11,156 nt of DNA from an uncultured Alphaproteobacteria bacterium (GTDB taxonomy: Bacteria; Pseudomonadota; Alphaproteobacteria; Thalassobaculales; Thalassobaculaceae), in contig CALIMD010000180.1 in NCBI GenBank assembly GCA_938028645.1, positions 1-11,156 on the forward strand. The letters are read 5' to 3'. Made by a program: the position numbers and the translations under genes. Below are positions 6,700-11,156 of this stretch, one piece after another. Position 1 is the first letter of the stretch. Every line of letters starts with the position of its first letter. The notes beneath the pieces were generated by a model. It ran no database searches. It saw only the letters and a list, made by a program, of their open reading frames with translations, and was not told the DNA's origin.

Positions 6700-7689
6700 A
6701 TGAAAATTGCCCTTTTAGAAATATCGCATTGGCATTTCCCGCTTTATATCGAAGATCTGCTCGCTTCTGGTGTCGATATAGTAGCATTATCAGATAAAAA
6801 CGAGAAAATTAGGAAGCAATATGGCTATAAATTTAATAGCAGGGCCTATTCGGATTGGCGACAATTATTAGCGGATAACGAAGTGGATGCTGTTTTTGCG
6901 TTTGGTGAACATCATGAGATGTTAGAAATAGGTATTACACTCATCAATAAGGGAATACCTTTTTCGATTGAGAAACCTGGAGGAAAAAATTATTCAGATG
7001 TAAGCCAATTACGCAAAGCAGCTGATCAACAAGATGTGCTGGTTTCTGTGCCTCTGGTGCAAAGATTTGGACCGCTGAAAAAATTAATTGATCATTTGAT
7101 TGAAGAAGAGGGGGCGCATTTTGTATCCACATCGTGGCGTTTTAATGCGGGGCCGCCGCGACGGTATGATGATATCGATTGTAAGTGGATGCTTGATCCT
7201 AACAAAAGTGGTGGGGGGTGCCTTATTAACCTAGCACCACATTTTATTGATTTAGCGCTTCATTTGATGCCAAATCCTGCAGATGTCGTATTTGCACAAA
7301 CGGATAAAACTCTTCATGGTACCGCAGTTGAGGACACTGCAATGATATGTATATCCTCAGAAAATGGTGGTCAGGCATTAGTAGAGACCGGTTATAATTT
7401 TCCGGATAGCCCGTCTAAGCGAGAATATTCTTTTAGCTTAGTAGGCCAAAAACACTACGTCCAATCTGATCCAATGGGGTTGAGCATTACGAGACCCGGG
7501 AAAGCTGTTGAACATCTGAAAATGGATCTGGATTCTGACCCCTTGTATGGAATTTATACAAATACATTTATAGAAACGCTTACCGGGGGTAAAAAAGCAA
7601 AAGTAGGACTCCCTGAGTTGGAAAGCGCAATGAAAATAGTTGAATTGGCCTATGCGTCAGCTCAATCTGGAAAGTCTATCAGAGTTTGA
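6700..7689 (+). CDS. Gfo/Idh/MocA family oxidoreductase with atypical N-terminal motif
   Basis: A 329-residue cytosolic protein of the NAD(P)-dependent Gfo/Idh/MocA family, whose members oxidise or epimerise sugars, inositols and related polyols. It has an N-terminal Rossmann domain (about 1-118) with the hallmark EKPGGKNYSDV (91-101), and a C-terminal sheet domain with GGGCLINLAPHFIDLALHL (171-189) holding the usual His181 and Asp184. Instead of the GxGxxG nucleotide loop, the first strand is followed by EISHWHFPLY (7-16). A HWH variant of this loop occurs in some family members, to my recollection. I choose the ATG at 6700 because purine-rich AAAAGAGA lies upstream. A TTG at 6682 would add six residues but has no ribosome site. 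The gene is divergent from the barrel protein gene and converges with the Ldh gene 15 bases away. The substrate is unknown. Confidence 0.9.
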   Translation: MKIALLEISHWHFPLYIEDLLASGVDIVALSDKNEKIRKQYGYKFNSRAYSDWRQLLADNEVDAVFAFGEHHEMLEIGITLINKGIPFSIEKPGGKNYSDVSQLRKAADQQDVLVSVPLVQRFGPLKKLIDHLIEEEGAHFVSTSWRFNAGPPRRYDDIDCKWMLDPNKSGGGCLINLAPHFIDLALHLMPNPADVVFAQTDKTLHGTAVEDTAMICISSENGGQALVETGYNFPDSPSKREYSFSLVGQKHYVQSDPMGLSITRPGKAVEHLKMDLDSDPLYGIYTNTFIETLTGGKKAKVGLPELESAMKIVELAYASAQSGKSIRV

Positions 7690-7704
7690 AATGGCGCCAC
7701 TTAT

Positions 7705-8718
7705 CTACAGAAAACTCTGGACGGTCTTTAAAAGCTCTCGATCTACTCTAACTCCGTCCGAAATAGCTTTTTGACGACGTTCAAGTCGTCCATCACCGGG
7801 AATACGCTCCGGAGTACTCTGCAAATATGCATCTAAAAATTGACTAACCCGATCAACAAATCCGGGACCGTGTATGATATCAGGGTCCATTACAATTATT
7901 GTTTGGCCTCGGTTTGCTCCGGCAAAATAGGGGTCATCTGGTGTTGAGTTTTCAAAAGCAAAGCGGCCACCCGTCAGCCCTGCCGCCATTAATTCAACCA
8001 TAAATGCTATCGCAGATCCTTTATGTTTGGCGAAAGGTAATAACATCCCACCGTCCATGGCTGCCACGGAATCCAATGTTGGGTTGCCGTATTTGTCGAC
8101 AGCAGAGTCCGGTTGTATTTTTTCCTTTTTTGTTGAGGCCACCTCTATTTCCATGAAGCTCATTGAGCTAGTGGACATATCCCATACCACTGGTTCCTTT
8201 CCTTTTCTTGGGCAAGCGAACGCAATTGGGTCTGTTCCAAATAACTTTTTATTTCCTTTGTAGGAAGTCATTAATGCTTTGGAAACAACACATGAAAATG
8301 CGACTAACCCAGCCTTTGCTATTGGTTCAAGATCTTGCCGCAGTGGTCCAATGTGATGGGAGTTTCTTATTGCGAGTGTAGCGATTCCAGTCTCCCTGGC
8401 GGCATTGACCAATTCTGGGGTAAACTGATTAATCACGAGCTGGTTGTATCCGTTATCTCCATCCACTCGAATTACACCTGGTTTGGGATATTCAGCTACT
8501 GGGGTTGCTTTCCCATTTGAAATTCCGTTTTTCAGACTTCCGACGTAGCTATACATTGAAAATAGTCCGTGGCTGGCAGGACCATCTCTCTCGCACAACA
8601 TAATAACATCCGACAGGACTTCGGCCATCTCAGGTGAACAAGTGTTAGCCAAAAAAACTTTTTTTGCCAGCGCTCGTATTTCTTTTAATTCAAGGTTTAT
8701 ATGCGTTTCTTCCACCAT
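7705..8718 (-). CDS. Ldh-family (MDH2-type) oxidoreductase, possible sulfolactate dehydrogenase
   Basis: A 337-residue NAD(P)-dependent 2-hydroxyacid (or imino acid) dehydrogenase of the malate/L-lactate dehydrogenase type 2 family. The family includes ComC sulfolactate dehydrogenase, ureidoglycolate dehydrogenase and piperideine-2-carboxylate reductase. Signatures are ERDGPASHGLF (43-53) with the SHG histidine, IRNSHHIGPL (117-126), LFGTDPIAFACP (159-170), and KHKGSAIAFMVELMAAGLTGG (starting at 231). The length is typical (330-350). The start ATG overlaps the stop of the ThDP beta gene by one base (TGATG), which implies translational coupling. It is the third gene of the minus-strand operon with the two decarboxylase halves. 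That context favours oxidation of a 2-hydroxyacid to the 2-oxoacid that the decarboxylase uses, as in ComC with ComDE. The family is firm; the sulfolactate role is inferred from context. Confidence 0.92.
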   Translation of the reverse strand: MVEETHINLELKEIRALAKKVFLANTCSPEMAEVLSDVIMLCERDGPASHGLFSMYSYVGSLKNGISNGKATPVAEYPKPGVIRVDGDNGYNQLVINQFTPELVNAARETGIATLAIRNSHHIGPLRQDLEPIAKAGLVAFSCVVSKALMTSYKGNKKLFGTDPIAFACPRKGKEPVVWDMSTSSMSFMEIEVASTKKEKIQPDSAVDKYGNPTLDSVAAMDGGMLLPFAKHKGSAIAFMVELMAAGLTGGRFAFENSTPDDPYFAGANRGQTIIVMDPDIIHGPGFVDRVSQFLDAYLQSTPERIPGDGRLERRQKAISDGVRVDRELLKTVQSFL

Positions 8719-9305
8719 CAGGCGATACCGAGCAGGGCTCTCCGAAAGGCAACCTTTCGCTCTGTAGCATCCATTGAACGCTTAATTGAGGGAGGCGGTT
8801 CTGTATTGACTTTCAATAGTATAAAACTCGTTCCATTGGAATCTCGGAGTATTTTTTTTGCTTCTGGAATTTGCTCTTCTCTATCTATTGTTCGGGTGTT
8901 TGGTATTGCCGACCCCTGTGCTATCAGTTCGAGATTAACCCCTCGCTGAGTATGGCTCTCTTGGTAACCTGTTTCACCATAATGCCCATTATCAACGCAA
9001 AGTATTGATAAGTTGGCGGGTTTTAATATGCCCACCGTGGCCAAGGTCCCAACATTCATTAGCAGTTCACCGTCTCCTGTGACAACAAGCACCTTTTTAT
9101 CCGGTCTTGATAATGCCAGTCCCAGACCCATCGCCGTTGCTCCTCCCATGGCCCCTGCCATGGTAAAGATGTTATCTCCATCGTTGGTCAGGTGTGCCAT
9201 ATCTTTGGAAGCGCCAGCTAAGCCGCACACTATCAAGAGATCTGTAGGGTCCCCTACTATCGCGGGCACCGCCTTTTTTCTATCTAGTGATCTATCGTCG
9301 CTCAT
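8718..9305 (-). CDS. ThDP-dependent decarboxylase, C-terminal (beta) subunit, ComE/Ppd-like
   Basis: A 195-residue protein containing only the ThDP pyrophosphate-binding domain. The ThDP/Mg motif is clear: GDGELLMNVGTLATV starting at residue 77, with Asn106 closing it in VDNGHYGETG (104-113). TMAGAMGGATAMGLGLALS (48-66) precedes it, as in phosphonopyruvate and sulfopyruvate decarboxylases. The size matches ComE, the beta subunit of sulfopyruvate decarboxylase; phosphonopyruvate decarboxylase is normally one chain of about 380 residues. The ATG has a weak AGAGAG upstream. It follows the alpha gene by 26 bases and overlaps the Ldh start by one base. It should work as an alpha/beta complex that decarboxylates a 2-oxoacid with an acidic or anionic side chain. 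Domain and pairing are firm; the substrate is inferred. Confidence 0.92.
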   Translation of the reverse strand: MSDDRSLDRKKAVPAIVGDPTDLLIVCGLAGASKDMAHLTNDGDNIFTMAGAMGGATAMGLGLALSRPDKKVLVVTGDGELLMNVGTLATVGILKPANLSILCVDNGHYGETGYQESHTQRGVNLELIAQGSAIPNTRTIDREEQIPEAKKILRDSNGTSFILLKVNTEPPPSIKRSMDATERKVAFRRALLGIA

Positions 9306-9331
9306 GGTACATCTCTCTGTTATCTATTACT

Positions 9332-9871
9332 TCAAAACGGCTTTGCGCCGATTAGTTTTTGGGTAAGCAAAACAGCCACGCTTTGGTTGGATTTATAGGC
9401 CATATCCAAAGCTGCCTGGACTGTCGGAGAGACCTCTTCCGGTGTCTCTGCTCGCAGGCAATGCATCCCCATGGCTTCTACAACAGGCTGAACACCTTGT
9501 CCCATTGGCACTTGCCAGGGGTTCATTTCCCCAAACTCGCCTCGCATGGTTACGACAGTGACAAATGGAAATTGACCATTTTTAATAAGCGCAAACATAT
9601 TTACACAATTACCAACGCCGCTGGACTGCATTAAAAGAACACTCTTGGTGCCCCCAAGATGTGCCCCGGCGCACATTGCTACCCCCTCTTCTTCTGTGGT
9701 TAGGGGCACCGAGATCACCTCTGGATCCTCGATGGACCTATTTATGAGAGTTTTGTGTCCGCCATCTGGCACATAACAAAATAATTCAACACCGTTGGAC
9801 CTGAGCAAACTATATAGGTCCTCTTGCCAGGTCTCTTGACCACCGTATTCACTCATCATTTTTAAACCCAT
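9332..9871 (-). CDS. ThDP-dependent decarboxylase, N-terminal (alpha) subunit, ComD/Ppd-like
   Basis: A 179-residue protein containing only the ThDP pyrimidine-binding domain. It has FCYVPDGGHKTLI (31-43), the activating Glu region TTEEEGVAMCAGAHLGG (58-74), MQSSGVGNCVNMFALI (81-96; compare QNSGLGNxxN in the family), and MRGEFGEMNPWQVPMG (109-124). These match the alpha half of sulfopyruvate decarboxylase (ComD) and the N-terminal half of phosphonopyruvate decarboxylase. The start is uncertain among ATG codons at residues 1, 5 and 6: AAGG is only 3 bases before the first, and GGG is about 8 bases before the second. It is the first gene of a three-gene minus-strand operon and is divergent from the PPOX gene. 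The promoter and a dyad lie upstream. No PEP mutase gene is visible, which weakens a phosphonate role. Confidence 0.91.
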   Translation of the reverse strand: MGLKMMSEYGGQETWQEDLYSLLRSNGVELFCYVPDGGHKTLINRSIEDPEVISVPLTTEEEGVAMCAGAHLGGTKSVLLMQSSGVGNCVNMFALIKNGQFPFVTVVTMRGEFGEMNPWQVPMGQGVQPVVEAMGMHCLRAETPEEVSPTVQAALDMAYKSNQSVAVLLTQKLIGAKPF

Positions 9872-9923
9872 CAGCCTTATTCAATGGCAGTTAGAATGGT
9901 AAACTTTTCATTAACTCAATGAC

Positions 9924-9951
9924 AGTATAGCGTTATTCGATAAAATAACGC
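9924..9951 (-). promoter_or_regulatory. Promoter -10 box with abutting operator-like dyad for the ThDP/Ldh operon
   Basis: GCGTTATT (9930-9937) and AATAACGC (9944-9951) form a perfect 8+8 inverted repeat with a 6-base spacer. Directly next to it, on the minus strand, is TATACT (plus 9924-9929), a 5-of-6 match to the -10 consensus, placed 52 bases or more from the alpha-subunit start. The dyad therefore fills the -35/-10 spacer of that promoter, a classical repressor position. No strong -35 is seen. No regulator gene is in the window. Confidence 0.5.
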
Positions 9952-9955
9952 ATTG

Positions 9956-9984
9956 TGGGCAATATAGCCTAAAGACAATATACA
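9956..9984 (+). promoter_or_regulatory. Candidate promoter of the PPOX flavoprotein gene
   Basis: TGGGCA (9956-9961) and TATACA (9979-9984) are each 4-of-6 matches to the sigma-70 boxes with an exact 17-base spacer, 24 bases upstream of the GTG start. The dyad at 9930-9951 lies just upstream, so one regulator could serve both directions. This is a weak prediction. Confidence 0.3.
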
Positions 9985-10008
9985 AATATATCGAGAAGTG
10001 AGGATATA

Positions 10009-10632
10009 GTGAATAAAATCATAAATAAGGATGATCTTGGAAGTCATTATGGGAAACCCTCTGAGAGGGCTGTATTAAAACAGCTAGATCATATAGATAA
10101 TCATTGTCGCGCCTTTATCGAATTATCGCCATTTTTAGTTATTGGCACAATGGGGAGTGATGGGCTTGGCGATGTCTCTCCAAGAGGGGATGCGCCGGGT
10201 TTTGTCCTTGTTAAAGATGAAAATACAATCTTCATACCAGATAGATTAGGAAATAACAGAACGGATACATTATCCAACATTATTGATAATAAAGGTCTTG
10301 GGGTACTCTTCTTGGTTCCAGGAATGAATGAAACACTTAGAGTAAATGGTTTAGGTACCATAATATTAGATGAAGAGATTCTAGAAGGGCTATCTGCGCA
10401 AGGAAAAGCGCCAAGATCAGCACTAAAAATAGAGGTCAAAGAGGCGTACTTACAATGCGCTAAAGCACTAATCAGATCCAAACTCTGGGAAGATGATTAT
10501 AAAATAGAAAGACAAAGTTTTCCCTCCCTTGGAGAAATTATCACTGATCAAATAGGCTTGGGTGATGATAGTGCGGCTGTTTCTGCCGCAAATCGCAGTA
10601 TTCAAAAAGGATATACTGAAAAACTATATTGA
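10009..10632 (+). CDS. PPOX-type FMN-binding flavoprotein, MSMEG_1061 family
   Basis: A 207-residue split-barrel flavoprotein of the pyridoxamine 5'-phosphate oxidase superfamily. The sequence fits the MSMEG_1061 group: AFIELSPFLVIGTMG (35-49), GDVSPRGDAPGFV (54-66), IPDRLGNNRTDTLSNI (76-91), GVLFLVPGMNETLRVNG (98-114) and EAYLQCAKALIRSKLW (145-160). The length is typical (about 200). Members bind FMN or F420 and are thought to reduce small molecules; no specific substrate is established. The start is GTG, chosen because GAGG (10000-10003) stands 5 bases before it. It is divergent from the ThDP operon across 137 bases that hold the dyad. The TVP38-type gene follows about 110 bases later on the same strand. 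The family is firm; the role is unknown. Confidence 0.92.
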   Translation: MNKIINKDDLGSHYGKPSERAVLKQLDHIDNHCRAFIELSPFLVIGTMGSDGLGDVSPRGDAPGFVLVKDENTIFIPDRLGNNRTDTLSNIIDNKGLGVLFLVPGMNETLRVNGLGTIILDEEILEGLSAQGKAPRSALKIEVKEAYLQCAKALIRSKLWEDDYKIERQSFPSLGEIITDQIGLGDDSAAVSAANRSIQKGYTEKLY

Positions 10633-10741
10633 GGCAGGTATGAAATTCGATAAGAAAATATCAGGATATTGAGATTTTCCGTGAAAATGGGATTTAATAT
10701 AGCTTTACCAAAAGATGCCAAAACAAAAGTTTTTGAAGAAT

Positions 10742-11156
10742 ATGAAACTTAATCGTTTCCTGCCTATTTCCATTCTGCTGGCAGGTCTTTTTGGGGCACT
10801 TTTTTTTGGCTGGGCTGAATATATTTCTCTGGAAACAATTAGAATAAATAAAGAAGAGATAAAACAATTTATCCAAGCTAAATACGCGACCTCAGTCTTC
10901 ATATTTATTTTAATTTACGCCGTCACGACAGCTTGTTCCATCCCGGGCGCAGCAATACTTTCCCTGACGGGGGGGTACCTTTACGGGGTTTCTCTCGGCG
11001 CCATGTTCTCACTAACTGGTGCTATGATCGGCGCATGCTCACTTTATTTTGCTGCCCGAACGGCGCTAGGTGGTTCTCTTAAATCACGAGTTGGTTCTGC
11101 TATAATGAGCATGCAGGATGGCTTTAAAAAAAATAGTTTTAGCTATATGCTATTCT
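10742..11156 (+). CDS. TVP38/TMEM64 family (VTT domain) membrane protein, 3'-truncated by window edge
   Basis: The frame stays open to the window end, giving 138 visible residues of a family usually 200-250 long. It has a hydrophobic N-terminal helix (about 7-24), a soluble stretch, a second hydrophobic segment (50-64), and the VTT-domain signature: SIPGAAILSLTGGYLYGVSL (66-85), then GAMIGACSLYFAARTALGG (93-111). Proteins with this fold sit in the inner membrane, are related to DedA and have been linked to lipid or small-solute transport. ATG at 10742 is used; an in-frame ATG at 10715 would add nine residues (MPKQKFLKN), and neither has a good ribosome site. The upstream gap of 109 bases shows only AT-rich small repeats. 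No clear tie to the flanking PPOX gene is visible. Confidence 0.88.
   Translation, partial: MKLNRFLPISILLAGLFGALFFGWAEYISLETIRINKEEIKQFIQAKYATSVFIFILIYAVTTACSIPGAAILSLTGGYLYGVSLGAMFSLTGAMIGACSLYFAARTALGGSLKSRVGSAIMSMQDGFKKNSFSYMLF

Noticed and set aside
9013..9366. Plus-strand open frame (117 codons) across the ThDP beta gene and its leader
   Set aside because: Antisense to the ThDP-binding motif region; no ribosome site or recognisable domain.
7705..9871. Reading the ThDP pair as phosphonopyruvate decarboxylase in a phosphonate pathway
   Set aside because: That enzyme is normally one chain and is expected near PEP mutase, which is not in the window; kept only as an alternative.
10101..10481. 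Minus-strand open frame (126 codons) inside the PPOX gene
   Set aside because: Antisense shadow of a well-supported flavoprotein; low-complexity Ser/Pro translation.
10640..10672. A ten-codon reading frame (MKFDKKISGY) just after the PPOX stop, with GAGG upstream
   Set aside because: Too short to judge, no resemblance to a known leader peptide, and the region shows no attenuator structure.
10674..10688. ATTTTC-CGT-GAAAAT hairpin between the PPOX and TVP38 genes
   Set aside because: The stem is almost all A-T with a 3-base loop and no T run follows, so it is not a credible terminator.
10681..10752. A 23-codon GTG frame overlapping the TVP38 start
   Set aside because: No ribosome site and no recognisable product; the overlapping VTT-domain frame explains the coding signal.

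Overview
The window is a dense bacterial segment of moderate GC (about 43-45% by eye). It carries eleven complete protein genes, plus one gene cut by each edge. I see no RNA gene, insertion sequence, CRISPR array or integrase, and no gene-free stretch longer than about 180 bases. The families present (CaiB/BaiF CoA-transferase, LLM flavin enzyme, Ldh-type dehydrogenase, split ThDP decarboxylase, MSMEG_1061-type PPOX flavoprotein, TVP38 membrane protein) and the Shine-Dalgarno sites fit a proteobacterium with a broad catabolic repertoire. A marine or soil alphaproteobacterium is my best guess, but nothing here fixes the taxon.

Left part (1-4627): the 3' part of a CoA-transferase gene (+) converges on a minus-strand cluster, with a hairpin between them. 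Read in transcription order, the cluster is a PrpF-family isomerase/tautomerase, a KDPG/KHG-type aldolase, an LLM-class flavin oxidoreductase and a class II aldolase/adducin-family protein. The first three are closely spaced (46 and 24 bases). The last is separated by 100 bases containing a terminator-like hairpin and a possible own control region. Together they look like a pathway for a carboxylated or oxo-acid carbon source whose identity cannot be read from the sequence.

Middle part (4628-7689): a 178-base divergent control region with inverted repeats precedes an exported Sel1/TPR-repeat protein (+). Next comes a minus-strand protein with two dimeric alpha/beta-barrel-like halves, divergent from a Gfo/Idh/MocA-type oxidoreductase (+).

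Right part (7705-11156): a compact minus-strand operon encodes the two halves of a ThDP-dependent 2-oxoacid decarboxylase of the sulfopyruvate/phosphonopyruvate type, followed with a one-base overlap by an Ldh-family dehydrogenase. The same three protein types (ComD, ComE, ComC) interconvert sulfolactate, sulfopyruvate and sulfoacetaldehyde, so an organosulfonate step is the most specific hypothesis in the window. A perfect 8+8 dyad abuts the likely -10 box of this operon in the intergenic region shared with a divergent PPOX-type flavoprotein gene. The window ends inside a TVP38/TMEM64-family membrane protein gene.
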